Assembly: GCA_017965425.1 (NCBI GenBank)
Contig: JAGCPY010000008.1
Location: 1-40,927, forward strand
Direction: 5' to 3'
Source: Bacteroidaceae bacterium
GTDB lineage: Bacteria; Bacteroidota; Bacteroidia; Bacteroidales; Bacteroidaceae
Length of the DNA stretch: 40,927 bases
In this document: one piece after another, positions 32,506 through 40,927 of the stretch
Layout of the letters: each line of letters opens with the position of its first letter
How positions within the stretch are numbered: the first letter of the stretch is position 1
The notes under the pieces: model-generated
What the model saw: only the letters and a program-made list of their open reading frames with translations
What the model was told of the DNA's origin: nothing
Databases searched by the model: none
Position numbers and translations under genes: made by a program

Positions 32506-34359
32506 TTATGCGTATTCAGACAATTCGAGCCAACGCATTTCCTTTTCGTCAAGTTCCTCTTGCAAAAGGGGAAGACGTTTGCTCTTCTCAGTGAGTTCCG
32601 TCACGGAGAGCGTGCCGCTGCAAAGAGCTGTTTCGAGAGCTTGTTTCTCGGCTTCGAGCGCAGCAATGTCTGCTTCGAGGCTTTCCAGTTCACGTCGCTC
32701 CTTGAAAGTCAAACGGCGACCCGATTCACTTTTAACAGCTCTTCCCCCTGTCTTCCCTTGTTGAGAGGAAACTGTGTCTTGACCAGAGCTGTTATTCTTT
32801 TTCCTTGAAAGGTTCTGCTCTTTCTCTGTAACGGAAGACTGAAGCTGATTCTTCTCCCATTCCCTGAACTGTGTATAGTTTCCAGGGAAGTCTTTGACGT
32901 TGCCATCGCCACTAAAGACGAGAAGATGATCAACGACCTTGTCCATGAAATAGCGGTCATGACTGACAACGATGACGCAACCGCGGAACTGACGGAGGTA
33001 GTCCTCGAGGATGTTCAGGGTGACGATGTCAAGGTCATTGGTTGGTTCGTCGAGGATGAGGAAGTTGGGGTTCTGCATGAGGACAGTGCAGAGGTGAAGC
33101 CGTCGGCGTTCACCACCAGAGAGCTTGCGGATATAGTTCTGCTGCTGAAGGGGCGAAAAGAGGAAGTGTTGGAGGAACTGCATGGCAGTGAGATGACGAC
33201 CTCCGCCAAGGTCAACGTATTCGGCCACGCGGCGCACGGCATCTATGACACGCATGTCGTAGTCAAACGACATTCCTTCTTGAGAGTAATAGCCGAAACG
33301 GACGGTCTCGCCGATGACGAAACGTCCGCTATCAGGCTTCTCCAAGCCGAGCAGCAACTTGATGAACGTGGACTTGCCCGTACCGTTGGCTCCGACAATG
33401 CCCATTTTCTCATAGCGCGAGAAATTGTAGTAGAAGTCGCGCAAGATGACCTTCTCCATGCTGGCTGGATTGTCGGGGTTTGCGGGGAAAGACTTGCTGA
33501 CGTATTGAGCCTCGAATATCTTGCTGCCAATGTAAGTGCTGTTGACCTGAAGCGAGACGGTATCTTCCGTGATACGTTGTTTGGCTTTTCGCTCCAGGTC
33601 ATAGAAAGCTTCTTCACGATAACGAGCCTTGTGGCCACGTGCCTGTGGCATCCGCCTCATCCATTCAAGCTCTGTCCTATAAATATTATTCGCGCGCGCG
33701 ACTTCGGCATTTTGTACGTCTATACGTTCCTGCCGCTTCTCAAGATAATACGCATAGTTGCCACGATAGGTGTAGAGGCTCTGGTTGTCGAGTTCGAGAA
33801 TGAGTGAACAGACACGGTCAAGGAAATATCGGTCGTGGGTCACCATGAGCAAGGTCAGGCTGGAACGAGAGAGATAGTTTTCCAACCATTCTATCATCTG
33901 AAGATCGAGGTGGTTGGTAGGTTCGTCGAGAATGAGCATATCGGGTTCCATGCACAGAACGTTTGCCAGTGCGACACGCTTCAATTGCCCGCCAGAGAGG
34001 TGACTGATCGGCTGATCATGGTCGGTGATGCGAAGCTTGGTCAGGTACTCCTGAATACGTCGCGGCTCTTCGCGACATTGCCAAAGGCAGGCTTCCATTA
34101 CCGTCATATCAGTTGGGTACGATGGATTTTGTTCAAGATAAGCAACCTTGAGGTCGCGACGGTAAATGATGGAACCATCCTGCGGCTGCTCCTTACCCGC
34201 CAAGAGATTCAGGAGTGTTGACTTGCCCGTTCCATTCTTGGCAATGAGGCCAACATGCTGCCCCTCGGCAATACCGAAACTGATGTCGTGGAAGAGAGTT
34301 TTGTCGCCGACAGCGAAAGTGAGGTGATCGACTTGTAGATAGGGGTTGACTGCTGCCAT
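32506..34359 (-). CDS. ABC-F ATPase, Uup-like
   Basis: A 617-residue soluble protein with two ABC cassettes and no membrane domain. Cassette 1 has Walker A AKNGTGKSTLL at 40-50, signature LSGGQLKRVALA and LILDEPTNHLD. Cassette 2 has GANGTGKSTFIKLLLG, LSGGERRRLHL and LILDEPTNDLD. The C-terminal 80 residues (ERRELESLEADIAALEAEKQ) form a coiled coil, the mark of the Uup subgroup, which acts on the ribosome or on DNA. The ATG at 34359 is preferred; the frame runs to 34419, but the upstream part overlaps the promoter box. It is divergent from rho, with 214 bases between starts. Confidence 0.92.
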   Translation of the reverse strand: MAAVNPYLQVDHLTFAVGDKTLFHDISFGIAEGQHVGLIAKNGTGKSTLLNLLAGKEQPQDGSIIYRRDLKVAYLEQNPSYPTDMTVMEACLWQCREEPRRIQEYLTKLRITDHDQPISHLSGGQLKRVALANVLCMEPDMLILDEPTNHLDLQMIEWLENYLSRSSLTLLMVTHDRYFLDRVCSLILELDNQSLYTYRGNYAYYLEKRQERIDVQNAEVARANNIYRTELEWMRRMPQARGHKARYREEAFYDLERKAKQRITEDTVSLQVNSTYIGSKIFEAQYVSKSFPANPDNPASMEKVILRDFYYNFSRYEKMGIVGANGTGKSTFIKLLLGLEKPDSGRFVIGETVRFGYYSQEGMSFDYDMRVIDAVRRVAEYVDLGGGRHLTAMQFLQHFLFSPLQQQNYIRKLSGGERRRLHLCTVLMQNPNFLILDEPTNDLDIVTLNILEDYLRQFRGCVIVVSHDRYFMDKVVDHLLVFSGDGNVKDFPGNYTQFREWEKNQLQSSVTEKEQNLSRKKNNSSGQDTVSSQQGKTGGRAVKSESGRRLTFKERRELESLEADIAALEAEKQALETALCSGTLSVTELTEKSKRLPLLQEELDEKEMRWLELSEYA

Positions 34360-34376
34360 ATCATCAAAATTTGGTG

Positions 34377-34384
34377 CAAAAGTA
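34377..34384 (-). promoter_or_regulatory. Promoter -7 box of the ABC-F gene
   Basis: TACTTTTG followed by CACC on the minus strand, 17 bases before the ATG at 34359, so the leader would be very short. T-rich upstream without a strict TTTG at the right spacing. Confidence 0.55.
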
Positions 34385-34404
34385 AAGAAAAAACTGGAAA
34401 AAGG

Positions 34405-34435
34405 TTTGCAGATTGACAAGAAAAGCGTACCTTTG
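34405..34435 (+). promoter_or_regulatory. Promoter of rho
   Basis: TTTG (34405-34408), 19 bases, TACCTTTG (34428-34435), a full consensus match. The start site near 34442 gives a leader of about 130 bases before the rho ATG. Confidence 0.78.
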
Positions 34436-34445
34436 CACCGAATTT

Positions 34446-34475
34446 ATGAAAGGTTCACTTCCAAGAAGGATGTAA
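34446..34475 (+). CDS. Possible 9-codon upstream ORF in the rho leader
   Basis: ATG to TAA encoding MKGSLPRRM, beginning only about 4 bases after the predicted transcription start. It precedes two terminator-like hairpins. Real translation is unproven; it may be a chance ORF. Confidence 0.35.
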   Translation: MKGSLPRRM

Positions 34476-34524
34476 ACCGTTCTTAGTTTCCAAACTTTTT
34501 TTACTGATTGATATGATTTCTCTT

Positions 34525-34546
34525 AAGGTAGAAAGCTACCTTTTTT
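34525..34546 (+). terminator. Terminator-like hairpin in the rho leader
   Basis: AAGGTAG (34525-34531), loop AAAG, CTACCTT (34536-34542), then a run of T: a compact intrinsic-terminator shape, 28 bases before the rho ATG. A weaker one (AGTT-TCCA-AACT then seven T) lies at 34485-34502. Both would stop transcripts before the gene, hinting at attenuation. Confidence 0.7.
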
Positions 34547-34573
34547 AAATCTTGATGTTTATTCCTAACGACT

Positions 34574-36496
34574 ATGCACACAAAAAGTGAATTGGAAAGC
34601 CTGGATATACAGGCTTTGACCGACATTGCCAAATCGCTGAATATTCCTGTTAAATCCAGTACCGAGAAACTCGACCTCATCTATAGTATTATTGGTGCCG
34701 AGAGCGAACAGGCCGTCACTTCAAGTTCATCTGCAACCTCAGCTCCCAAGAAGCGCGGTCGAAAATCAAAGGCCGAGAAAGCTGCTACGGAAGCAACTCA
34801 AAAAGCTGAGGAAGAAGCTACCAAAAAGAAAGAGGAAGAACCTGTTGCCGAGACCGTTCCTCCTACTGCACCAGTTCCTGAAACTCCTGCTCCGAAGAAG
34901 CGTGGCCGCAAGTCAAAGGCTGAAAAAGCGGCATTGGAAGCTGCTGCAAAGGCTGCCGAGTTGCAGCTTTTCGGACAAGAGGAAGCTAAGACTTCTCCCA
35001 CCGATGAACCTCAAGCTGAGACCGTGACTGTGGCTGACGAGGTTCCCGCAGCAGAAAAGACGGAAACGAAAACTGAAACTCCCCTTGACACTCCAGAAGA
35101 TGCTGAAGAGACACAGGCACAGCCGTCTTCAACAGAACCAACATCCGAGGAAATCGATCGATTCTTCGAAGCTAACGAGCCAGACTTTATCATCATCCAA
35201 TCAATACCAGAAGATGAAGAGAACATAGACATCATGCCCAATGCCCGATTCCAACAGGAAACTGGCAATGAGCCTGTGCCTCCTTACCTTCAGAACCTTA
35301 CAAGCATCTCTGCCACGCCTTACAATAACGCACAAGCTCTCAAGACACAGCCAGAAGCAGCTCTTCAACCCTATGACTTCGGGGATCTGGTGATGACAGA
35401 AGGCGTGCTCGAGACTACACCAGACGGATGGGGATTCTTACGTTCGTCCGACTACAACTATCTGCCCAGCCCCGACGACGTTTATGTCAGCCAGCAACAG
35501 ATTAAGCAATATGGTTTGAAGACGGGCGACGTGGTCGAAGGATACGTGCGTCCACCGCGTGAAGGCGAAAAGTATTTCCCACTGACCAATATCAAGCAAG
35601 TCAACGGTGTGGATCCTGCACGCATCCGTGACCGTCAATCGTTCGAGCACCTGACCCCCCTCTTCCCCGACGAGAAGTTCAAACTCTGCCGTGGCTACAA
35701 CGACCCCACAAGTGTCCGCGTTGTCGATCTATTCTCGCCCATTGGCAAGGGACAGCGTGCGCTCATCGTGGCACAGCCGAAGACGGGTAAGACAATTCTC
35801 ATGAAAGATATAGCCAACGCCATTGCAGCCAACCATCCAGAAGCTTACCTGATGATGCTGCTCATCGACGAACGACCGGAGGAGGTCACCGATATGGCTC
35901 GAACCGTCAATGCCGAAGTCATCGCCTCTACCTTCGATGAACCAGCAGAGCGCCACGTGAAGATTGCCGGCATCGTGCTTGAAAAAGCCAAACGCATGGT
36001 CGAGTGCGGACACGACGTGGTCATCTTCCTCGATAGCATTACACGTCTGGCGCGCGCCTACAACACCGTCGCCCCTGCCAGTGGCAAGATTCTCTCCGGC
36101 GGCGTTGACGCTCAAGCCTTGCACAAGCCCAAACGCTTCTTCGGCGCTGCACGCAATATCGAAGGCGGTGGTTCACTCACGATTATTGCCACCGCCCTCA
36201 TTGACACAGGTTCCAAGATGGACGAAGTCATCTTCGAGGAGTTCAAAGGAACTGGAAACATGGAACTGCAGCTTGACCGCGTATTGTCGAACAAGCGCAT
36301 CTTCCCTGCTGTGAACATCATCGCCAGCAGCACTCGACGCGACGACCTCCTGCACGACAAGACCACACTCGACCGCATGTGGATTCTGCGCAAGTACCTT
36401 TCAGACATGACTCCGCTCGAAGCCATGACCGAACTCAAGAAGCGTCTCGAAGACACCAAGACAAACGAGGAATTCCTTATCTCGATGAATTCCTAA
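34574..36496 (+). CDS. rho: Transcription termination factor Rho with disordered insert
   Basis: A 640-residue RNA-dependent ATPase that ends transcription of untranslated RNA. Residues 1-45 are the Rho N-terminal helical domain ([14 protein letters not shown]). Residues about 46-245 are a low-complexity Ala/Glu/Lys/Pro insert with two copies of [13 protein letters not shown] (59-71 and 108-120). The OSD RNA-binding domain follows ([20 protein letters not shown]), then the ATPase with the P-loop QPKTGKT around 400, [25 protein letters not shown] and the Q-/R-loop region. It is about 220 residues longer than enteric Rho (419). Such an insert is known in Bacteroides Rho, where it promotes condensate formation. 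The leader contains possible attenuation signals. Confidence 0.97.
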   Translation: MHTKSELESLDIQALTDIAKSLNIPVKSSTEKLDLIYSIIGAESEQAVTSSSSATSAPKKRGRKSKAEKAATEATQKAEEEATKKKEEEPVAETVPPTAPVPETPAPKKRGRKSKAEKAALEAAAKAAELQLFGQEEAKTSPTDEPQAETVTVADEVPAAEKTETKTETPLDTPEDAEETQAQPSSTEPTSEEIDRFFEANEPDFIIIQSIPEDEENIDIMPNARFQQETGNEPVPPYLQNLTSISATPYNNAQALKTQPEAALQPYDFGDLVMTEGVLETTPDGWGFLRSSDYNYLPSPDDVYVSQQQIKQYGLKTGDVVEGYVRPPREGEKYFPLTNIKQVNGVDPARIRDRQSFEHLTPLFPDEKFKLCRGYNDPTSVRVVDLFSPIGKGQRALIVAQPKTGKTILMKDIANAIAANHPEAYLMMLLIDERPEEVTDMARTVNAEVIASTFDEPAERHVKIAGIVLEKAKRMVECGHDVVIFLDSITRLARAYNTVAPASGKILSGGVDAQALHKPKRFFGAARNIEGGGSLTIIATALIDTGSKMDEVIFEEFKGTGNMELQLDRVLSNKRIFPAVNIIASSTRRDDLLHDKTTLDRMWILRKYLSDMTPLEAMTELKKRLEDTKTNEEFLISMNS

Positions 36497-36504
36497 ACAG
36501 CATC

Positions 36505-37131
36505 CTATAAAGAAAGGCGACGTTCAACCTCTTCACGCCAATCTCCGTTTTTCTCGACCAACATCGTCTGAATGCCTAACTCTTCGGCAACAGCGATGTT
36601 GGTCGGACTGTCATCCAGGAAAAGAGTCTCATCAGGAAGAATACCTGCATCGGCGAGCATGTGTTGGAAGATACCCTGATCGGGTTTCATGATTCCCACT
36701 TCATAGGAAGTATAGCACTTTTCCAAGTAGGAACTCAAGGGCCGACCGCTTTGGCAGAACTGCGGACTCTCTGCCCACGATTGCACAAAAGGATTGGTGT
36801 TGGAAAGCAAAAATGTACGATAACCTCGCGAACGCAAAGCATCGATATAGTCAAGCTTTCGCTCATCAACAGGTGCGCCGACATAACCGAGCCATGCGCC
36901 GAGCACTTCTTCCTGAGTGAGCGTACGGTGACAGAGTTGCTGAAGTTGTGTGATGAATTCTGCGGACGAGATACGTCCCGCCTCCAGGTCTTCAAAGAAT
37001 CCTCGCTGATGGAAACGGTCGAGTCGTTGTTCGGCATCGGAAAGTCCTATGCGACGAAACGAAGCCACGGCCCCTTCCCAAGAAAGGTCGAAAATGACGC
37101 CGCCAAAGTCAAAAGCTATGTTCTTGATCAT
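36505..37131 (-). CDS. HAD-superfamily hydrolase, YihX/glucose-1-phosphatase type
   Basis: A 208-residue phosphatase of HAD subfamily IA. Motif I is AFDFGGVIF with the nucleophile Asp8 (the second Asp of DxD is replaced by Gly, as in the YihX-like group). Motif II is FLLSNTNP, motif III includes the lysine of VGIMKPDQGIF, and motif IV is FLDDSPTNI. The ATG at 37131 places motif I at the normal position; the longer frame to 37176 adds 15 residues over the promoter box. It converges on rho, with only 8 bases between the stops and no terminator visible. Small sugar phosphates are the usual substrates, but the natural one is unknown. Confidence 0.87.
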   Translation of the reverse strand: MIKNIAFDFGGVIFDLSWEGAVASFRRIGLSDAEQRLDRFHQRGFFEDLEAGRISSAEFITQLQQLCHRTLTQEEVLGAWLGYVGAPVDERKLDYIDALRSRGYRTFLLSNTNPFVQSWAESPQFCQSGRPLSSYLEKCYTSYEVGIMKPDQGIFQHMLADAGILPDETLFLDDSPTNIAVAEELGIQTMLVEKNGDWREEVERRLSL

Positions 37132-37173
37132 AACAAATGTGTAACAAATGAGATTCGTGGATGAAATGTGGGT

Positions 37174-37181
37174 CAAAAGTA
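37174..37181 (-). promoter_or_regulatory. Promoter -7 box of the HAD gene
   Basis: TACTTTTG on the minus strand, about 43 bases before the ATG at 37131. No clean -33 box. Confidence 0.5.
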
Positions 37182-37253
37182 CAACTTTTTACCGAGTCAC
37201 AGGTTAAAAAGAGACGAAAAAGCATCTTCCCACATAAAAAAACAGACAGAAAG

Positions 37254-37284
37254 TTGGTGGTTTCAGCAAAAAGCTCTACCTTTG
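37254..37284 (+). promoter_or_regulatory. Promoter of tRNA-Thr
   Basis: TTGG (37254-37257), 19 bases, TACCTTTG (37277-37284). Near-consensus, ending 23 bases before the mature tRNA. Confidence 0.6.
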
Positions 37285-37307
37285 CGCTCGGTTTTAAAAA
37301 TACGCCC

Positions 37308-37380
<73 letters not shown>

Positions 37381-37400
37381 CCTCAGAAAAGAAGAAAGAC

Positions 37401-37434
37401 CGCAGATGCTTACCATGAGTGTCTGCGTTTTTGT
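37401..37434 (+). terminator. Intrinsic terminator after tRNA-Thr
   Basis: CGCAGA (37401-37406) pairs with TCTGCG (37422-37427), a 15-base loop, followed by TTTTTGTT, with an A-rich stretch before the stem. It ends directly before the mltG start at 37436. Confidence 0.75.
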
Positions 37435-37435
37435 T

Positions 37436-38464
37436 ATGACTAAGACAACGAAACATGTCCTGATTGCCATCGCGGTATTCCTCGGACTCGGCATCCTCAC
37501 CACTCTTTGGGCGGTTCATGAGATACTGAGCCCTAACTTCCACCCCGACCAGAAAGCCTATATATATATCCGACCGGAGACCAACGAAGCTGCGATCCTT
37601 GACCAACTCCGCACCAACGGAAGAGCCCGTTCTTTGGTGGGATGGAAACTGTTGCGGATGATCGTAGGTTGCACGCCTCGCACTGGACGTTATGCCATAG
37701 AGCCCGATGACGCCACCTTGACTGTACTTCGCCGACTACGCAACGGACAGCAGGAACCTGTTCAGCTCACTCTGCCGTCAATCAGGCGGTTGCACCGTCT
37801 GGCTGGTTTGCTCTCACAGAAACTGATGCTGGATTCTGCCACAGTGGCCGATGCCTTTTCCGACAGTTGCTTTGCGGCTCAATGGGGCTACACCTGCTCT
37901 ACCCTACCCGCCCTGTTTATCCCCAACACATACGAGATTTACTGGAACACACCATTGGAAACCTTCATGCAACGGATGCAGCGCGAGAACAAACGGTTTT
38001 GGGAATCTGAAGGTCGGGACGCAGCCGCCAAAGCATTGGGCTTGAGCCGTGAAGAGGTTATCACGCTGGCCAGCATCGTGGACGAAGAAACGGCCTACAC
38101 ACCCGAGAAGCCACGCATCGCCGGCGTCTATCTGAACCGGCTGAAACAGCAGATGCCCCTCCAGGCAGATCCCACGGTGAAGTTCGCTACCGGCAACGAC
38201 ACCTTGCGCCGCATCTTGGGGCATCATCTGCGCCTTCAAAGTCCTTATAACACCTATATAAATAAAGGTCTGCCTCCGGGCCCCATCCGCATACCCTCGG
38301 TGGCTGGCATCGATGCCGTCCTGCGCGCAGAACGGCACGACTTTCTCTATTTCTGTGCCAAGGAGGACTTTAGCGGCAGCCACAACTTCGCCCGCAACTT
38401 TGCCGAACACAAACAGAATGCCCGACGCTATCAACGGGCGCTAAACACAAGAGGAATCAAATAA
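37436..38464 (+). CDS. mltG: Endolytic murein transglycosylase MltG
   Basis: A 342-residue membrane-anchored YceG-like protein that cuts nascent glycan strands and sets their length. An N-terminal signal-anchor helix is at about residues 6-27 (HVLIAIAVFLGLGILTTLW), a LysM-like segment follows, and then the catalytic domain with LASIVDEETAYTPEK, where the glutamate before the threonine corresponds to E. coli Glu218. It also has QADPTVKFA, SPYNTYINKGLPPGPI and HNFARNFAEHKQNARRYQ. The ATG at 37436 gives family length; earlier starts would run through the tRNA and its terminator. It begins 55 bases after the tRNA, with no promoter of its own visible, and is followed by glnN after 11 bases. Confidence 0.92.
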   Translation: MTKTTKHVLIAIAVFLGLGILTTLWAVHEILSPNFHPDQKAYIYIRPETNEAAILDQLRTNGRARSLVGWKLLRMIVGCTPRTGRYAIEPDDATLTVLRRLRNGQQEPVQLTLPSIRRLHRLAGLLSQKLMLDSATVADAFSDSCFAAQWGYTCSTLPALFIPNTYEIYWNTPLETFMQRMQRENKRFWESEGRDAAAKALGLSREEVITLASIVDEETAYTPEKPRIAGVYLNRLKQQMPLQADPTVKFATGNDTLRRILGHHLRLQSPYNTYINKGLPPGPIRIPSVAGIDAVLRAERHDFLYFCAKEDFSGSHNFARNFAEHKQNARRYQRALNTRGIK

Positions 38465-38475
38465 TATCCAATACA

Positions 38476-40665
38476 ATGTCTGCAACACTTAGATTTACCG
38501 TCGTCAGCGAAGCGTTCAAAAAACGGCCCATAGAGGTACCTGCACCCGCCGAACGCCCGTCTGAGTTCTTTGCCAAGTACGTCTTCAACAGGGAGAAGAT
38601 GCACAAGTATCTTCCCGCAGATGTCTTTCACAAGATGATGGACGTCATGGACGGCAACGCCACGTTGGACCTTGCCACTGCCGACACCGTGGCAGAGAGT
38701 ATGAAACGATGGGCCATGAGCCTGGGCGTCACCCACATCACCCATTGGTTCCAGCCTCTCACCGAAGGAACGGCTGAGAAACACGACGGCTTCGTGGAGC
38801 ACGATGGCAAGGGCGGCATGGTCGAAGAGTTTACCGGCAAACAGCTTGTGCAGCAGGAACCCGATGCCAGCTCCTTCCCCAGCGGCGGCATCCGTTCAAC
38901 CTTTGAAGCTCGCGGCTATTCGGCATGGGATCCTGCCTCGCCCGTCTTCGTCATCGGCGACACGCTGATGATTCCGACCGTCTTCATTGCCTACACGGGC
39001 GAAGCTCTTGACTACAAGGCTCCGCTCAAGAAAGCCTTGCACGCCGTGGACAAAGCAGCCACCGAGGTGGCACAACTCTTCTACCCGGATGTTCGAAAAG
39101 TCATCTCCAACCTGGGTTGGGAACAAGAATACTTCCTCGTCGATGAGAGTCTCTATGTCGCACGCCCCGATCTGCTCATGACAGGACGCACGCTCATGGG
39201 GCACGATTCGGCCAAGAACCAGCAGATGGACGACCACTACTTTGGCAGCATACCCGAACGTGTTGCCGCCTTCATGCGCGACTTGGAAATCCAGGCCCTG
39301 GAGCTGGGCATCCCTTGTAAGACGCGGCACAACGAGGTGGCACCCAACCAGTTCGAGCTTGCACCTATCTTCGAAGAGACGAACCTCGCCGTGGATCACA
39401 ACATGCTCATGATGATGCTCATGCGCAAGGTGGCTCGCAAACACGGCTTCCGCTGCCTGCTCCACGAGAAGCCTTTCGCCGGTGTCAACGGCAGCGGCAA
39501 GCACAACAACTGGAGCCTCTCCACCGACACGGGCATCCTCCTCCACGGCCCTGGCAAGACACAGCTCGACAACCTTCGCTTCATCACCTTTATCGTGGAG
39601 ACGCTGATGGCAGTCTGGAAGCATAACGGATTGCTGAAAGCCAGCATCGTCAGTGCCACCAACGCCCACCGGCTCGGAGCCAACGAGGCACCGCCAGCCA
39701 TCATCTCGTCGTTCCTCGGAAAGCAGTTGAGCGATGTCCTGGAGCACCTCGAACAAACCACTGACGACGAAATAGCCCTTGCCGGCAAGCATGAGATGCA
39801 CCTCGACATCCCGCAAATTCCAGAACTGCTCATCGACAACACCGACCGCAACCGCACATCGCCCTTCGCCTTCACGGGCAACCGCTTCGAGTTCCGAGCC
39901 GTTGGCAGCGAAGCCAACTGTGCCAGCGCCATGATTGCACTGAATGCCGCCGTGGCCGAAGCCTTGATGGACTTCAAAGTACGTGTGGATGCGCTCATGG
40001 CGGCAGGAATGGAGAAGACAAAGGCTATCCTGAAAGTCGTTCGCGAAGACATCCGCACCTGCAAACCCATCCACTTCGACGGCAACGGCTATTCCGAGGA
40101 ATGGAAACAGGAAGCAGCTCGTCGCGGTTTGGACACGGAAGGCTCCTGTCCTCTGGTCATCGACCGCTACCTGGACGAAACAAGCATCCAGATGTTCCGC
40201 AAGACGCACGTCTTCGAGCGTGCCGAGTTGGAAGCACGCAACGAAATCAAGTGGGAGACCTACACGAAAAAAATCCAGATTGAAGCCCGCATCTTCGGCG
40301 ACCTTTGCCTGAACCACATCATCCCCGTGGCCACGCGCTACCAAAGTGCACTCATCGACAACGTACACAAGACGAGCCAGATCTTCCCTAAAGACGTGGC
40401 CGACAGCCTCTCGAACAAGAACATCAACCTCATCCAGCAGATTGCAGGTCACACCACATTCATCACTGAGAACGTGGCCAAACTGATTGAGGCGCGCAAA
40501 GTGGCCAACCGCATCGAGAGCGAGCGCGAAAAGGCCATCGCCTATCACGACACGGTGGCTCCTCTCATAGAGGCCATCCGCTACCATGTTGATAAACTGG
40601 AACTCATCGTCGATGACGAGATTTGGCCGCTTCCCAAGTACCGCGAAATGCTGTTCATCCGCTGA
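38476..40665 (+). CDS. glnN: Glutamine synthetase type III (GlnN)
   Basis: A 729-residue enzyme that condenses glutamate and ammonia using ATP. The length, and not the 440-470 residues of type I, identifies type III, which is common in Bacteroidetes and forms double-ring dodecamers. Motifs include THWFQPLTEGTAEKHDGF, GGIRSTFEARGY, NLGWEQEYFLVD (metal-binding glutamates), RHNEVAPNQFELAP, VNGSGKHNNWSLS and NRTSPFAFTGNRFEFR. It may be co-transcribed with mltG (11-base gap). A strong terminator follows directly. No nitrogen-regulator binding site can be assigned from sequence. Confidence 0.97.
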   Translation: MSATLRFTVVSEAFKKRPIEVPAPAERPSEFFAKYVFNREKMHKYLPADVFHKMMDVMDGNATLDLATADTVAESMKRWAMSLGVTHITHWFQPLTEGTAEKHDGFVEHDGKGGMVEEFTGKQLVQQEPDASSFPSGGIRSTFEARGYSAWDPASPVFVIGDTLMIPTVFIAYTGEALDYKAPLKKALHAVDKAATEVAQLFYPDVRKVISNLGWEQEYFLVDESLYVARPDLLMTGRTLMGHDSAKNQQMDDHYFGSIPERVAAFMRDLEIQALELGIPCKTRHNEVAPNQFELAPIFEETNLAVDHNMLMMMLMRKVARKHGFRCLLHEKPFAGVNGSGKHNNWSLSTDTGILLHGPGKTQLDNLRFITFIVETLMAVWKHNGLLKASIVSATNAHRLGANEAPPAIISSFLGKQLSDVLEHLEQTTDDEIALAGKHEMHLDIPQIPELLIDNTDRNRTSPFAFTGNRFEFRAVGSEANCASAMIALNAAVAEALMDFKVRVDALMAAGMEKTKAILKVVREDIRTCKPIHFDGNGYSEEWKQEAARRGLDTEGSCPLVIDRYLDETSIQMFRKTHVFERAELEARNEIKWETYTKKIQIEARIFGDLCLNHIIPVATRYQSALIDNVHKTSQIFPKDVADSLSNKNINLIQQIAGHTTFITENVAKLIEARKVANRIESEREKAIAYHDTVAPLIEAIRYHVDKLELIVDDEIWPLPKYREMLFIR

Positions 40666-40670
40666 ATTGA

Positions 40671-40702
40671 GCATCCACCGCCCTATGGTGGATGCGCCTT
40701 TT
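40671..40702 (+). terminator. Intrinsic terminator of glnN
   Basis: GCATCCACC (40671-40679), 7-base loop, GGTGGATGC (40687-40695), then GCCTTTTG. A perfect 9-bp stem 5 bases after the glnN stop; the T-run is short. Confidence 0.8.
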
Positions 40703-40776
40703 GTGGAGCGTAAAAGCCTCATTTTCACCATCATTAACGTTAGATTAGCTTTCCGCTTCCCTGTGTTTTTCCATAT

Positions 40777-40927
40777 AAATCCCTCAATCCCTCACCTCTT
40801 GAGATAATAAGCTGGAAGAGAGTAGGTTGCAGGTGAGGGATTGGTGAGGAATAGGTGAGGGATGGTGAGGGATTCTAATTTTCTGCAATTTCTGACCTCC
40901 CTGCGAGAAAACCCTCACCATCCCTCA
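40777..40927. repeat. GGTGAGGG repeat pair, site 3 (right arm cut by window edge)
   Basis: The left unit, 40777-40874, is 98 bp and nearly identical to the site 1 left unit: AAATCCCTCAATCCCTCACC, core AGATAATAAGCTGGAAGAG, then GGTGAGGGATTGGTGAGGAA and two more blocks. After a spacer of about 33 bases the inverted partner begins (AAACCCTCACCATCCCTCA, about 40909 to the edge). No GAAGGT dyads are visible, but they could lie beyond the edge. It is 3' of glnN. Confidence 0.9.

Noticed and set aside
38896-40734. 612-codon ORF antisense to glnN
   Set aside because: It is a shadow frame of a well-supported gene, produced by codon bias on the other strand. The protein has no recognisable motif and there is no promoter.

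Overview
This window looks like a chromosomal segment from a Prevotella-like member of the Bacteroidales. The evidence is: Bacteroidetes-type promoters (TTTG, 19-20 bp, TAnnTTTG) in front of many genes; TonB-dependent receptors; a lipoprotein with an acidic surface-export-type signal after the lipid cysteine; M6 peptidases with a short GRR...GGKK C-terminal tail; a Rho factor with a long disordered insert; and a type III glutamine synthetase. Coding density is high. I see no phage, transposase, CRISPR array or rRNA.

Region 1 (1-16415) is a divergent cobalamin cluster. Leftward, a cobalamin riboswitch (about 8462-8668) precedes a TonB receptor, a lipoprotein cobaltochelatase (CbiK), a second TonB receptor, a CbiH-CbiC fusion, a CbiE-CbiT fusion and a CbiG cut by the window edge. 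These would import corrinoid or its precursors, insert cobalt and build the corrin ring by the anaerobic route. Rightward, from a promoter almost touching its start codon, run cobB(cbiA)-cobQ-cobD-cbiB-cobU-cobT-cobS-cobC, which amidate the ring, attach the aminopropanol arm and assemble the nucleotide loop. Several of these genes overlap or abut, as expected for one operon.

Region 2 (16416-28814) holds a mannose-1-phosphate guanylyltransferase gene downstream of two tandem secreted M6 metallopeptidase genes, then ispE. A leftward prsW / ECF sigma / small membrane protein trio resembles a regulated-proteolysis stress module. Next come a promoter-driven, strongly structured stretch without an ORF (about 25490-25765, the best candidate for an undescribed or unannotated RNA), two small unknown genes reading away from each other, and a tandem pair of deoxynucleoside kinases.

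Region 3 (28815-40927) holds a MATE exporter / DUF3737 / PatB-like lyase operon, an Uup-like ABC-F ATPase divergent from rho (whose leader carries a tiny ORF and terminator-like hairpins), a HAD phosphatase, tRNA-Thr(CGT), mltG and glnN.

Three intergenic sites (about 16561-16945, 28278-28782, 40777-end) carry a repeat family built of roughly 97-bp units rich in GGTGAGGGATT, placed in head-to-head inverted pairs. At two of the three sites they sit beside clusters of GAAGGT-N4-ACCTTC dyads. They lie at the 3' ends of genes and are the second main oddity of the window.
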